64,000 nt of DNA from Acidobacteriota bacterium. Its GTDB lineage: Bacteria; Acidobacteriota; Terriglobia; Acidiferrales; UBA7541. The position numbers and the translations under genes are program-made. The DNA lies in contig JABCZF010000019.1 of NCBI GenBank assembly GCA_013289825.1, positions 32,031 through 96,030 on the forward strand, in the 5' to 3' direction. Of the stretch, positions 27,690-37,441 are shown in pieces (the first letter of the stretch is position 1; every line of letters begins with the position of its first letter). The notes beneath the pieces are model-generated. The model had not been told where the DNA came from, did not search any database, and saw only the letters and a list, made by a program, of their open reading frames with translations.

Positions 27690-28445
27690 ATGCGAGTCGT
27701 GCTGCGCTTTGTGGTCTGTATGACCGTGCTTGCGCCAATTCCCTGCCCGCCCGCCCCGGCACAAGAAGCGCTGCAGTTGTTGCACAAGATGCAGGAGGCG
27801 CTGGGCGGCGCGGCCAAGATCGCTGGCATCCAGGACTTTGAGCAAAGCGTCGGCGCCGACACGTGGGACAGCGACGGCAATCTGCATGGCAGGGTGCGCA
27901 AACGCACGCGCTGGATAAGGCCGAACATACTGCGGCTGGATCAGGTCGGCCCGGATGATACCTATGCTCTCTATTTCGATGGAAAAGCCGGCTGGGAGAT
28001 ATTGCCCGATCAATCCGTCGCGGATCTCGCCGGCGGGGAATTAAAGTTCGCGCAGAAATATCTGCGGGATTTCAACCTGCTTTTGTGGCTTGCGGATCGT
28101 GATCCCCTTTACGCGATCGCTTCTCCCGCGCCAAACGTGCTCGCGATTTCCGTCAAAGGCGATTCCTCGAGCAAGCTGGAAATCACGCTCGATCCTGTTA
28201 GTTCTCTTCCGGTGAAGCAGACGGCTGTCTCTCTGGCTGATCCGGACAATCCAGTGGCCAGCGAGACACGGTTCGATCAATGGGCGGCGTTTGGCGGAGT
28301 GATGTTTGCGCAGCGGATTACGATCCTTCAGAGAGGCAAGCGTGTGGCAGACATAACCGTGGAGCAGACCAAACTGAACGGGGGACTCAAACCTGATCAG
28401 CTTGCCCAAAAACCGTCGGACCTGAAACCGGTGATGGCGCGTTAG
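27690..28445 (+). CDS. Exported hypothetical protein, LolA-like fold possible
   Basis: A 251-residue protein with a signal peptide (hydrophobic stretch LRFVVCMTVLAPIPC, cut near PAPAQE). Its body is beta-rich with LRLDQVGPDDTYALYFDGKAGW and later LEITLDPVSSLPVKQ, a pattern resembling outer-membrane lipoprotein-sorting-like proteins. The resemblance is weak. ATG 27690 is chosen over an in-frame upstream start at 27651 because it gives a proper signal peptide. It starts 43 bases after the permease and ends 5 bases before the convergent oxidase. Function unknown. Confidence 0.75.
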   Translation: MRVVLRFVVCMTVLAPIPCPPAPAQEALQLLHKMQEALGGAAKIAGIQDFEQSVGADTWDSDGNLHGRVRKRTRWIRPNILRLDQVGPDDTYALYFDGKAGWEILPDQSVADLAGGELKFAQKYLRDFNLLLWLADRDPLYAIASPAPNVLAISVKGDSSSKLEITLDPVSSLPVKQTAVSLADPDNPVASETRFDQWAAFGGVMFAQRITILQRGKRVADITVEQTKLNGGLKPDQLAQKPSDLKPVMAR

Positions 28446-28450
28446 GCGGG

Positions 28451-29749
28451 TTAGGTGAGCCAGTCGAGGACTTTGTAGTAAGCGCCCGCTAGAGGCAGGG
28501 CCCAGGTGTTGCCGCTGCGGAGCCCGGGGGGCGCGCCGGGAAACGCGATGCGGGTGAAGGGATTGTCGTCGGGATCGCCACAGATGACTCCCGCGAGTTT
28601 TGCGCCCATCCAGGTGGCCGCCGCGACGCCGTGGCCGGCAAAGCCGAGGGCGAAATACATGCCGTCGATTTTTCCCGCGTGCGGCATCACATCCATCGCG
28701 AAATCGAGCGTGCCACCCCAGACGTATTCGACTTTTGCGCCGCGAAGCTGAGGGTAGACTTCGATCATTCCCTTCCGCAGGAGACGGGCGCTTTCGCGCA
28801 CCGTGCTTTCAGATTCCGGGAAGAATGCGGCGCGCCCGCCGAAGAGGATGCGATTGTCGGGCGTCAGCCGATAGTAGTAGAGGAAATGTTTGGAGTCGTA
28901 GATCATGCGGTTGCGCGGGCTGAGTTCGGCCGCAAGGGCCGCGGGAAGTACTTCCGTAGCGATGATGTAGGAGCCGATGGGAATCACTTTTTTGCGCAAC
29001 GAAGGCGTGGCTACGGTGGTGTAGGCGCCGCTGGCCAGCAGGACTTCTTTTGCAGTTAGCGCACCGCGAGCGGTTTCCACTCGGAAGCTGCCGCTGGCGC
29101 CATTGGGCCGCGTAGAAACGCTTGTGACGCGCGTGTGGTCGAAAAGGCAGGCGCCTTGGCGTTGCGCTGCTTTCGCCAGGCCATCGACATAACGTGCCGG
29201 ATTCACGCCGGCGCTGGTTTCGTCCACCATGCCACCGAAATAAATTTCCGAACCGATTTCAGATTGCAACGCGCCCTTGGGAATCAGGCGCAGTTCATGA
29301 TTGAACTCGCTCCTGATGCGCGCGGCGGCCGCTGCGTAATCATCGAAATGGGCTTGCTTGCAGGCAACTTCCAGGTGGCCGCAGCGCGAGAAATCGCAGT
29401 CGATTCCCTCTTCCTTTACGATCCGCTCAACAAGGTCGATGGATTCAAGTGAGGCGGCGTACATGCGCTGTACGGCTTCGCGCCCATAGCGCTTGATCAG
29501 CGTGGGCACGGGCAGCTTCATACCGGTGAGGACCATTCCGCCGTTGCGGCAGCTTGCGCCCCAGCCGAGCGATTCGGCTTCGAGCAACGCCACCCGCACC
29601 CCGCGCTGCGCCAGCACGCGCGCCGCGGAGAGGCCGCAGAATCCTCCGCCAACGATGGCGACGTCCACCTGGTCGGGCAAGGCTCCGGTCGCGCCCGTGG
29701 CAGGCTCCGCCACCGTGTCCAGCCAGTAGTTCTGTTCCTTTATGGTCAT
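28451..29749 (-). CDS. FAD-dependent amine/amino acid oxidase (DAO family)
   Basis: A 432-residue flavoprotein of the DAO family, close in pattern to gamma-glutamylputrescine oxidase (PuuB-like). The FAD-binding Rossmann motif is VDVAIVGGGFCGLSAARVL, followed by LEAESLGWGASCRNGG; the C-terminal FAD contact is GMYFALGFAGHGVAAATWMG. It ends 5 bases from the convergent exported protein. The neighbouring APC permease (26336) could supply a polyamine or amino acid, but that is only an inference from position. The partner glutamylpolyamine synthetase is not in the window. Confidence 0.88.
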   Translation of the reverse strand: MTIKEQNYWLDTVAEPATGATGALPDQVDVAIVGGGFCGLSAARVLAQRGVRVALLEAESLGWGASCRNGGMVLTGMKLPVPTLIKRYGREAVQRMYAASLESIDLVERIVKEEGIDCDFSRCGHLEVACKQAHFDDYAAAAARIRSEFNHELRLIPKGALQSEIGSEIYFGGMVDETSAGVNPARYVDGLAKAAQRQGACLFDHTRVTSVSTRPNGASGSFRVETARGALTAKEVLLASGAYTTVATPSLRKKVIPIGSYIIATEVLPAALAAELSPRNRMIYDSKHFLYYYRLTPDNRILFGGRAAFFPESESTVRESARLLRKGMIEVYPQLRGAKVEYVWGGTLDFAMDVMPHAGKIDGMYFALGFAGHGVAAATWMGAKLAGVICGDPDDNPFTRIAFPGAPPGLRSGNTWALPLAGAYYKVLDWLT

Positions 29750-29988
29750 GGAAGTGCCGTCGAGATTCTAGCATCCGCGGCGGAATCAGGAAAACGCGCG
29801 GGAAAGCGGGCGGCGCGCCAGTTTCTGACTAAAGCGCTAAGCAACTGGTGGCCAGGACGTTCCACACACCCTGATTGAACTTCGTCGCCAAATGTTCATG
29901 AGCCATTCACAAAGTCGTTTTCTCCGCGGCCTAACCTGAGCAGGCCCATTGTCCCCGTAAGACTGTAAATACAGGAGAAAGCGAATCT

Positions 29989-31071
29989 ATGATCAGACTA
30001 ACGACGCCGGCTTGTGCCGCGGCAACTCTCATGCTGTGCGGTATCTTCACCGCTCCCGTTTTTGCACAGTCAGCCGCGGCGCCATACCAACTGAGTGTCT
30101 TTGCCCATGCTCCCAAGGGCTCAAGCGCGCCCGATTCCATTGCCGTAGTTCGCGATCACGTTTTTGTCGGATATGGCGATGGCCATCTGCCCGACGGCTC
30201 CGACGGATTGAACAGTGAAATCGTCGAATACCGGATGGATGGCACCATCGTTCACACCTACACAGTGCCGGGCCACAGCGACGGTCTTAAGGTCGATCCC
30301 ACCACGCACCTTCTCTGGGCACTCCAAAACGAAGATGCCAACGCCAATCTCGTCGTCATCAATCCTGAAACCCACGGGCAGAAACTCTACACCTTCGCTT
30401 CAGCGGCTCATGGCGGCGGTTATGATGACATCGTTTTCCGCGGCTGCAAGGTTTACATCAGCGCCTCGAATCCGGCCAACAACCCGAACGCCGGCCCGGC
30501 CATCGTCAGCGCCACACTGGAAGGAAGCACCGTTGAGGTGAAACCCGTGCTTTTTGGCAATGCCAGTGCCGTTGATATTCCCACCGACAAGACAGTACAA
30601 CTCAACCTGCAGGATCCGGATTCGATGACTCTCGACCCGGAGGGCAACCTTGTGCTCGACAGCCAGGCCGATCAGGAATTAATCATTATCAGCAACCCCG
30701 GTGGATCCAACCAACGGGTGCTGCATCTGCCTTTGAGCTATCTCTCCTCTACCGGCGTAACACCGGTGGAAGTTGATGACACCGCATTCGTCACCTCCAC
30801 CGAAGGGTTCATTCTCTTCGCCGACAAAAAGCTGAACGCCGTCTTCTCTCTGAAGAAGAGCGCTTTCGTGCCCGGTGCCGCCTACACCGCCGCCGACGGC
30901 GGGCCGTTTGTAGGCACCATTGATATGACCACTGGCCTCATCACCCCCATCGTGACTGGTCTGGGAAATCCGGGGGGCCTGGTGTTCGTCAATACCTCGA
31001 AGCACGACGGGGATGACCCGCGCCGCGACGATCCTGACGCCTGCCATGAACGTGACGGAGATTCCCGCTAG
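29989..31071 (+). CDS. Secreted beta-propeller-like protein
   Basis: A 360-residue exported protein (signal peptide cut near PVFAQS) with NHL/SMP-30-like blade repeats: VRDHVFVGYGDGHL, SDGLKVDPTTHLLWALQ, QDPDSMTLDPEGNLVL and PGGLVFVNTS mark successive blades. It has no obvious catalytic residues. ATG 29989 has AGGAGAAAG twelve bases upstream. The last 20 residues are strongly charged (HDGDDPRRDDPDACHERDGD), possibly a frame-end artefact or a calcium-binding tail. Such proteins are frequent in soil Acidobacteriota but have no assigned function. Confidence 0.75.
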   Translation: MIRLTTPACAAATLMLCGIFTAPVFAQSAAAPYQLSVFAHAPKGSSAPDSIAVVRDHVFVGYGDGHLPDGSDGLNSEIVEYRMDGTIVHTYTVPGHSDGLKVDPTTHLLWALQNEDANANLVVINPETHGQKLYTFASAAHGGGYDDIVFRGCKVYISASNPANNPNAGPAIVSATLEGSTVEVKPVLFGNASAVDIPTDKTVQLNLQDPDSMTLDPEGNLVLDSQADQELIIISNPGGSNQRVLHLPLSYLSSTGVTPVEVDDTAFVTSTEGFILFADKKLNAVFSLKKSAFVPGAAYTAADGGPFVGTIDMTTGLITPIVTGLGNPGGLVFVNTSKHDGDDPRRDDPDACHERDGDSR

Positions 31072-31319
31072 CTCGATCCGTCCGGTCAAGTCCAGAAACC
31101 GCAAATTCGCGTGCGGCTCCGGGCGATCAGGCTCGGAACCGCATCGCGGTTGCTACTATCTGCGCACAACTCGCCCACTGCAATCTACTCAGGCGGGATT
31201 GACTTTAACCAGCCTCCGCTGCCGTTTTCTGCCAACTAAGGTAATGCCGCGCCTCTGAAGGCGGAGGCAATACTGGGAAGGCGAGAAGGGTTGCTCGGAT
31301 TGGTAGAAGAAACGCCCGC

Positions 31320-32642
31320 TTAAACGCGGCGGAGGACGATGTGGGTGATTTCCGGAGGGGCGCCGAGGCGGACTGGCGCGCCGACCGTGCCGAGGCCGCG
31401 ATTGACGTAGAGAGCGGCGAGGCCATTCGGGGCATTGGGCATGAGTTTGATGGTTTCGCCCATGCGTTTTGGCTGGTCGGGCATAAGCAGCGGCCGATGA
31501 TAGAGGCCTGCGATGTAATCGGTGATGAACCGCGCGGGGCTGAGGCTCACGTCGAGAATTTCGACCTGCACCTGGCCGCCGTGGGTGTGGCCGGCGAGGG
31601 AAAGTTCAATGCCCAATTCCGCCGCGCGATTGAAGGTGTTCGGATTGTGCGACAAGAGAATGTTCGGCATGTCCCGGCGCACCAGCGGCTCGAGATTCGC
31701 CAGCATCTGCTGCTTGCGTCCACTCGGTGAGCGTTCGCGCTGGTAGTCCACGCCGATCAGATTCAGTTGCCCGCCCTTATAGTTGATGATGGCATTTTCG
31801 CGGCGCAGGAGTTTCATGCCAGCCTGCCGGTAAAGGCGCTCGGCCAGATCTTCCGCGCGGGCGTAAATTTCGTGATTCCCATTGCAGCCATAAACGCCCA
31901 GCGGCGCGCGCAACTGGCGCACTTCCTCGACGCAGTCCCACATGGAGTCGTGCATGCCGGTGATCAGGTCTCCCGTGACCACGGCCAGGTCGGCGCCAAC
32001 GTCATTGGCCATATCGACGGCGCGGCGGACCGATTCGCGGGTCATGTACGCGCTCAAATGGATATCGCTGATCTGCACGATCTGCATGCCGTCAAGCTCC
32101 GCCGGTAGGTTGTTCAGGGGAATTTCGATGCGGTGAAGCTCGTAGCGCAGCCGCTCTGCGCCAAAACCGTACATCACGCCCAGAAACGGGGCGGCCCCGG
32201 CGACAACGCTGGCGGTGCGGAAAAAGGTGCGGCGCGAGGGGTCGGGAACGATATCTTCAAGATCGATGCGGTGCGCCGGAAGCCTGGGAGCGTCTTTGGG
32301 CACAGGCTTACGGAAGCGGTGCCAGAGCCATTCGATGCCATGGACGAATTTGATGGCCAGATAGCCACAAAGCGCGCTTAGAAACCACAAGCCCGCGAAG
32401 GTGGTGACAGGGGATTGATTCGGCAGGAGTCGCCCATGATCCTGGCGGATGCTATCGGCAATGGATACGACGATGAGCAGCAGGCCCGCGAGGTAAAGCA
32501 CTCGGACGCCCACCCGCAGGGTTGTGCGGCCCCAGTGTCCGGTGACGCGCCACAAGGCCCGGTACCAGAACCTCTGGGACAAAAACAGGACCGTCACGAT
32601 GGACAGCCCAACCAGGGCGCGCAGTAAAAACCAACTCCACAT
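31320..32642 (-). CDS. Membrane-anchored metallophosphoesterase
   Basis: A 440-residue protein of the calcineurin-like phosphoesterase fold. The dimetal motifs are VQISDIHLSAYM, VVTGDLITG, NGNHEIYAR, LLSHNPNTF and AGHTHGGQVQV. The N-terminal 130 residues hold about three membrane helices, and a further twin-arginine-like segment (SRRTFFRTASVVAGAAPFLG) comes before the enzyme, so the catalytic part likely sits outside the cytoplasm. This arrangement matches YkuE/YaeI-like enzymes that cleave lipid-linked phosphates such as UDP-diacylglucosamine relatives. ATG 32642 has GAGGGAG upstream; an in-frame TTG lies one codon before. Confidence 0.9.
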   Translation of the reverse strand: MWSWFLLRALVGLSIVTVLFLSQRFWYRALWRVTGHWGRTTLRVGVRVLYLAGLLLIVVSIADSIRQDHGRLLPNQSPVTTFAGLWFLSALCGYLAIKFVHGIEWLWHRFRKPVPKDAPRLPAHRIDLEDIVPDPSRRTFFRTASVVAGAAPFLGVMYGFGAERLRYELHRIEIPLNNLPAELDGMQIVQISDIHLSAYMTRESVRRAVDMANDVGADLAVVTGDLITGMHDSMWDCVEEVRQLRAPLGVYGCNGNHEIYARAEDLAERLYRQAGMKLLRRENAIINYKGGQLNLIGVDYQRERSPSGRKQQMLANLEPLVRRDMPNILLSHNPNTFNRAAELGIELSLAGHTHGGQVQVEILDVSLSPARFITDYIAGLYHRPLLMPDQPKRMGETIKLMPNAPNGLAALYVNRGLGTVGAPVRLGAPPEITHIVLRRV

Positions 32643-32905
32643 CAATGTGTAACTCCCTCGACCAGGTTCTACCAGAGTAACACGCGGGGCGTAAGCCTTT
32701 TCTAAAGTCTTCAGGCCCCGTAGCCAGAAGTAAACCTCCCGTTTTCTGCACCATCCCGCGACTTCGGCGGGCCTATGACGTATGATGGCGGGCGGCCAGG
32801 GCCGGTTGGCTTGCTATTTTCCTGCCAAATTGAAACATCCGGAGGGGTGATACGTCTGAAGAGACATAGAAAGCCCTTCGGTTGGACACCCAAAGGAGAG
32901 AAGCT

Positions 32906-33472
32906 ATGAAACGTTTTACGAGGTTTGCATTGCTATGGTTTGCGGTGTGTTTTGCCTTGGCGCCCCTCTGGGCGCAGGAAGCCCCGAAGAAGGCGCCGGG
33001 GCCGGCTCCCAGCCCGCACGAGGCCGTATTGGAGCAGTGGAATGACGTTGGACGGAAGCTGATTGCGATGGCGCAGGATTTTCCCGAGGACAAGTTTTCG
33101 TTTAAGCCGCAGGCGGAGTCGCGGACGTTTGTCGCCAATATGGTACACGCCTCGGCTTCGATGTACTTCTTCACAGATACCGCCGCGGGGAAGAAACCGC
33201 GCTATGCCGACGATCCGAAGGACGTGAGCGTGAAGACGCGGGCGGAGTTGGTGGCGTTTGTGAAGAAGTGCGTGGAGGACGGCGCCGCGGAGATTAAGGC
33301 CAAGGGCGACAAGGGCCTGATGGAAGCCGTTAACGATGGCGGGCCGCATCTGGACCGGCTCTACGATCTGGCTTATGGGCTGATCGAGCATTCGGGGGAA
33401 CATTACGGGCAGCTCGTGGTGTACTACAGGATGAATGGCCTGGTGCCGCCGGAATCAAGGCCGAAGAAGTAG
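32906..33472 (+). CDS. Exported DinB family protein
   Basis: A 188-residue DinB/YfiT-like protein with a signal peptide (FALLWFAVCFALAPLWA-QEA). The metal histidines of the fold are partly visible: MVHASASMYFF in helix 2 and IEHSGEHYGQLVVYYRMNGL in the last helix, the latter a strong match. Unlike the DinB protein at 1951 it is secreted, which is common among acidobacterial copies. ATG 32906 follows AAAGGAGAGAAGCT. A clear intrinsic terminator follows at 33537. Activity unknown. Confidence 0.87.
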   Translation: MKRFTRFALLWFAVCFALAPLWAQEAPKKAPGPAPSPHEAVLEQWNDVGRKLIAMAQDFPEDKFSFKPQAESRTFVANMVHASASMYFFTDTAAGKKPRYADDPKDVSVKTRAELVAFVKKCVEDGAAEIKAKGDKGLMEAVNDGGPHLDRLYDLAYGLIEHSGEHYGQLVVYYRMNGLVPPESRPKK

Positions 33473-33536
33473 GGAAAGCAAGGAATTACAGGAAGGACAG
33501 GACGTAAAGGAATTCGGAGATCTAAGGCCAAATTGA

Positions 33537-33568
33537 GGGCACGGTGCGAATGCAGCGTGCCCTTTTTT
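33537..33568 (+). terminator. Intrinsic terminator after the exported DinB gene
   Basis: GGGCACG (33537-33543) pairs with CGTGCCC (33556-33562) over a 12-base loop, followed at once by TTTTTT. It lies 65 bases past the stop of the DinB gene on the plus strand. Confidence 0.8.
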
Positions 33569-33607
33569 CTCTGAAGGCTGCCTTTTGAGTGCGGCGCAAC
33601 CCAAAAC

Positions 33608-35716
33608 CTAGCCGGCGGCGATGCCGGCGATTCCCTTTTCAAGGAGGCGCTTCAATTCTTCGGAGTCGCTCGTGGGAGGGAGACAGGTGTTGCCGGAGCA
33701 GACGAGGGCACTGGCTTTGTCTTTGGGGAGATGGGGCAGCGCGTGGCGCAGGGCGACGGGTAGATATTCGAGCGAGGTGGCAGGAGTGGCGCGAAGGACG
33801 GCCTTGCCAAGACGAAAGACATCGTTCGCGGCTCGCTCCAGGGCTTCTGCGGCGGCGTCTCCTTCGGCGCCCGTGATGACCACTTGCGGTGGGTGTTCCG
33901 CGAAGAGAACGGCTGCCAGACCATAGGTTGCGGCAAACAGGCCGTATTCTGGCGCGATGCCGGCGAAGGCTTCGAGGGTCTTCCTGGCCCAGTTGAAATA
34001 TTTGGCATCGTCGGTGTAGGCGTGCATGCGCGTTAGGGCCATCGCAGCGACCGAGTTCGCGCTGGGCGTCGGGGAATCCTGAAATGGTTTGCGGCGCACT
34101 TCGAGGCCGCCCATTGCGGGAGCGTCGGAGGCGCGGTCAAAGAAGCCGCCGTTCGCCGCGTCGCCGTATTTCTCGATGGTAAGATCCATGGTTCTCTGCG
34201 CGGCACGGAAGTATTTTGCGTCGAGTGAGGCTTCGTAGGCATCGAGAAGCGCCAGGACGCCAAAAACCTGGTCGTCCAGCGAACCACGCAGGGCCGGGCC
34301 CCCGATGCGGTGGGCAAAACCGCTTTCCTCACTCCACGCGTCCCGCAACATGCGATCCATCGTTTTCTGGGCAAAGGCGCCGGAATTTGCGGCCAGCTCG
34401 TCTTCCAGTACGCGGGCCGCCTTAAAGTAAGTGGAAACAAACATCGCGTTCCAGCTTACATACATGGTCTTGTCTATAAATGGCGTGGGCCGGGGTATGC
34501 GCGCCGCCAGCAGTTTACGTTTGGCGTTGGCGATGGTCAGGCGGCCAGTAGATTCCTCAAGGCCGAGCAACCTGGCGATTTCCGGGACGCCGCGGGCGAT
34601 CCACAAAACATTTTTCTCGGGGTTGTGGTGCATTTCGCCGTGGGCTTCAACGTCGTAGTACAACTCCATAACGCGCGCCTCTTCGGGCGACAATGCGGCG
34701 CGCAGTTCGTTGAGCGTCCAGGTGAAGTAGTCGCCGTCGTCGTCGAGGGAATAGTCGGCGTCCTGGCTGGCGTAAAAGCCACCGTTCGCCTGATCGGACA
34801 GTTCCCGATTCACCCAGCCGATGATGCTTTCGGCGGTTTCTTTCAGAAACGGGTTCTGAGTCACCTGCCAGCCGTAAAGATAGTTCCGCAGCAACTCGGA
34901 GTTGTCGTAGGACATTTTCTCGAAGTGGGGAAGGAGCCAGCGCTCGTCAACGGAGTAGCGGTGGAAGCCGCCGGCCAGTTGATCGTAGACGCCGCCTTTG
35001 GCCATTTTTTCGAGCGTGGTTTCGGCCATGGCGAGGAGATGCTTTTCGCCAGTCTGGCGGTAACGTTCAAACAGGAGGTCGACGGCTGAGGCGTGGGGAA
35101 ATTTCGGCGCATTGCCGAAGCCGCCATTTCGCAGATCGAAGAGTTGCGTCAGCGAGCTGATTTGCGAATCGATTACGCCGGGGTCGAGTTCACCCTTCGC
35201 TCCGGCGAACGCTTCGGCCTTGGCTACTGCTTCGGCGAGCGCTATGGAAGTTTTCAGGAGATCGTCGCGCTTGTTCTGGTACGCATCGGCAACGGCAAGC
35301 AGGATGCGGCGAAACCCGGGACGTCCGCCCTGATCCTCCGGCGGAAAATAGGTGCCGCCGAAAAACGGCTTGCCATCAGGCATCAGGAAGCCAGTCAGCG
35401 GCCAGCCGCCCTGCCCGCTGATGGCGCTGATGGCGGACTGGTAGCGGGAATCGACATCGGGGCGCTCGTCGCGGTCCACTTTCACGGGGATGAAATGTTC
35501 GTTGATGATTTTCGCGATAGCGGGATTTTCGTAGCTCTCGCGGTCAATCACGTGGCACCAATGGCACCAGACGGCGCCAATGTCGAGCAGGATCGGCTTG
35601 TCCTGGCTTTTGGCGAGGCCGAAAGCATCTTCTCCCCATTCATACCAGTTGATGGGCTGATGCGCCGCCGAACGCAGGTAGGGGCTGGTGGAGTCTTTCA
35701 ATCGGTTTTCGGTCAT
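33608..35716 (-). CDS. YyaL-type thioredoxin-domain protein (DUF255)
   Basis: A 702-residue protein with an N-terminal thioredoxin-like domain (about 1-160) and a long helical (alpha/alpha)6-barrel domain like N-acylglucosamine 2-epimerases. The N-terminal motif WCHWCHVIDRESY has the two cysteines of the CxxC site. The family (YyaL, SPATA20) is conserved from bacteria to humans, and its reaction is unknown; a link to oxidative stress or cell division has been suggested for relatives. Only the ribosome site GGGAGA before ATG 35716 is clear. No neighbours suggest a pathway. Confidence 0.92.
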   Translation of the reverse strand: MTENRLKDSTSPYLRSAAHQPINWYEWGEDAFGLAKSQDKPILLDIGAVWCHWCHVIDRESYENPAIAKIINEHFIPVKVDRDERPDVDSRYQSAISAISGQGGWPLTGFLMPDGKPFFGGTYFPPEDQGGRPGFRRILLAVADAYQNKRDDLLKTSIALAEAVAKAEAFAGAKGELDPGVIDSQISSLTQLFDLRNGGFGNAPKFPHASAVDLLFERYRQTGEKHLLAMAETTLEKMAKGGVYDQLAGGFHRYSVDERWLLPHFEKMSYDNSELLRNYLYGWQVTQNPFLKETAESIIGWVNRELSDQANGGFYASQDADYSLDDDGDYFTWTLNELRAALSPEEARVMELYYDVEAHGEMHHNPEKNVLWIARGVPEIARLLGLEESTGRLTIANAKRKLLAARIPRPTPFIDKTMYVSWNAMFVSTYFKAARVLEDELAANSGAFAQKTMDRMLRDAWSEESGFAHRIGGPALRGSLDDQVFGVLALLDAYEASLDAKYFRAAQRTMDLTIEKYGDAANGGFFDRASDAPAMGGLEVRRKPFQDSPTPSANSVAAMALTRMHAYTDDAKYFNWARKTLEAFAGIAPEYGLFAATYGLAAVLFAEHPPQVVITGAEGDAAAEALERAANDVFRLGKAVLRATPATSLEYLPVALRHALPHLPKDKASALVCSGNTCLPPTSDSEELKRLLEKGIAGIAAG

Positions 35717-35830
35717 GGCGGTATGTGGCTCTCCCTGCGGCGTTTTGTGGATGGAATGTTGCTGCGCTGGCGTTAAAGGTGACCCTACGCCTGATGCGGA
35801 CGGTCGCTAGAAAATCACAAGCGCTCTGCT

Positions 35831-36310
35831 CTAATGCAAGTGCGTGCCGGGGCCGAGATCGTGCGGGTCCAGTGGCTTGCGGCCGGAGTAGCCTTCATCC
35901 TGGCGGTGGTAATAGCGGATACGGTCTTCGCCGAGCTTCCAGCACAAGTACACTTCCTGGTTGTCCACAATGGCGGGGAAATCGAGCAGGCCAACATCGA
36001 GATCCTTGATGAGACATCCGGTCGACAGAATTTTCTCGAGGTTGGTCTTCATCACTTCCGCGAGGTTCTGCTGATCCATACGTTTTTCCGCGAGCTTCGC
36101 GTAGGGCACCAGCACGCCACCCATCATCATGATGCGGGTGGAAACGGCTGTTAAGTCCTGTTCGAGCACGGATAGTTTCTTGCGCGCACCGATAGCTTCA
36201 ATCAGAAAGGGTTCAAGCTCCTGTCGGGCGCGCTCCGCCTCGGTCAGGGTGAACAATCGCTGGGGTTGCTCTGGCTGCTCTTCGCGCTCGTCGTCGTGGT
36301 CTTCCGGCAT
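35831..36310 (-). CDS. DUF2203 domain protein
   Basis: A 159-residue helical protein of the DUF2203 family. The family starts with the LFTLTEAERARQELEPFL helix; the C-terminal half has KDLDVGLLDFPAIVDNQEVYLCWKLGEDRIRYYH, its most conserved part. The N-terminus is acidic (EDHDDEREEQPEQP). No signal peptide or membrane helix. ATG 36310 has only a weak ribosome site. Function is unknown, though the conserved acidic and aromatic residues suggest a binding protein. Confidence 0.87.
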   Translation of the reverse strand: MPEDHDDEREEQPEQPQRLFTLTEAERARQELEPFLIEAIGARKKLSVLEQDLTAVSTRIMMMGGVLVPYAKLAEKRMDQQNLAEVMKTNLEKILSTGCLIKDLDVGLLDFPAIVDNQEVYLCWKLGEDRIRYYHRQDEGYSGRKPLDPHDLGPGTHLH

Positions 36311-36405
36311 GCCGTTTCCATCCGTTCCCGGGACAACTCGGGGCCTATGGCAAGGATAACACGCGAATGAGCGGGAGGCCGCCGAAGCGTTCTGACTGGA
36401 ATCGC

Positions 36406-37389
36406 CTAGCCGCCGATGAAGACCATGGTGCGCGAGGGCGGCTGGAAGCCGGGTTCGTTGATGCGATGCCCGGCTTCTTTTTCAGTGACCACGCCGCGAA
36501 TCTGTTCCTCGATGTCCGCGTCGGACGCGCCGTTGCGGAGCAGGGCGCGCAGATCATGGTCATCCTTGCTGAACAGGCAGGTGCGCACTTTGCCGTCGGC
36601 GGTCAGGCGGATGCGCGAGCAGTGGCCGCAGAAGGGTTGCGTGACCGGGGCGATCAGGCCGATTTCACCAGGCGCGCCATCGACAAACTTATACTTGCGC
36701 GCGGTTTCGCTTTTTGCGTGAGGAATCTCTACCAGCGGCCATTGCGCGTGGATGCGGCGATAGACTTCCTCGGCGGGGACCATCAGTTCGCGCGACCAGT
36801 GACGGTCGGCGTCGAGCGGCATGAATTCGATGAAGCGCATGATCACGCCGCGATCGCGCGCGAATGCGGCGAAGGCTTCCACTTCGTCTTCGTTGAAACC
36901 GCGGACAAGGACGGCGTTGATTTTCGCGGGAGCCAGCGGCGAGGCTTGCACCGCGTCAATGCCGCGCATGACCGAATCGTATGTACGCGTGCGGGTGATT
37001 TTCTCAAACTTGATCGGGTCCAGCGAATCAAGGCTGATGTTGATGCGCTGCAGGCCAGAGGCAATCAGCGAGGGCACGCGCTTGGACAGCAGGTGGCCGT
37101 TGGTGGTCATGGAGATGTCCGGCACGCCCAATTCGTGCAGCTTCTGAATGTAGCTTTCCGCTCCGTCACGCACCAGCGGCTCGCCGCCCGTGATGCGCAT
37201 CTTCTCTATCCCCAGGTTCACGAAAATCCGCGCCAGGCGTCCAAGTTCGCTCCAGGAAAGAATCTGCTCGTGCTCGCGGTAATTTTCCGGGTCGGCGGAG
37301 CGGCAATAGACGCAGCGGAAATTGCAGCGGTCGGTGACGGAGATCCGCAGGTCGGTGATTTGGCGTCCGAACTTGTCGTGCAGCGTCAT
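36406..37389 (-). CDS. moaA: GTP 3',8-cyclase, molybdenum cofactor biosynthesis
   Basis: Radical SAM enzyme that rearranges GTP in the first step of molybdenum cofactor synthesis. The 327-residue protein has the cluster motif CNFRCVYC, the second cluster's cysteines in CGHCSRIRLTADGKVRTC, and the glycine-rich MRITGGEPLVR. It normally works with MoaC, which is not in the window. The gene has a 200-base structured leader (37404-37592) with an aptamer-like fold and an intrinsic terminator, so its expression is probably controlled by the cofactor itself. ATG 37389 gives the expected N-terminus MTLHDKFGRQITDLRISVTD. Confidence 0.96.
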   Translation of the reverse strand: MTLHDKFGRQITDLRISVTDRCNFRCVYCRSADPENYREHEQILSWSELGRLARIFVNLGIEKMRITGGEPLVRDGAESYIQKLHELGVPDISMTTNGHLLSKRVPSLIASGLQRINISLDSLDPIKFEKITRTRTYDSVMRGIDAVQASPLAPAKINAVLVRGFNEDEVEAFAAFARDRGVIMRFIEFMPLDADRHWSRELMVPAEEVYRRIHAQWPLVEIPHAKSETARKYKFVDGAPGEIGLIAPVTQPFCGHCSRIRLTADGKVRTCLFSKDDHDLRALLRNGASDADIEEQIRGVVTEKEAGHRINEPGFQPPSRTMVFIGG

Positions 37390-37403
37390 CAGCGTGGCCC
37401 CAA

Positions 37404-37436
37404 AAGGAAAAACCCGATTCGCACATGGAATCGGGC
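37404..37436 (-). terminator. Intrinsic terminator in the moaA leader (expression platform)
   Basis: On the minus strand CCCGATTC pairs with GAATCGGG over a 7-base loop and is followed by TTTTTCC, 24 bases before moaA. A terminator placed between an aptamer and the start codon is the usual expression platform of a transcriptional riboswitch. Confidence 0.8.
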
Positions 37437-37441
37437 TCTAG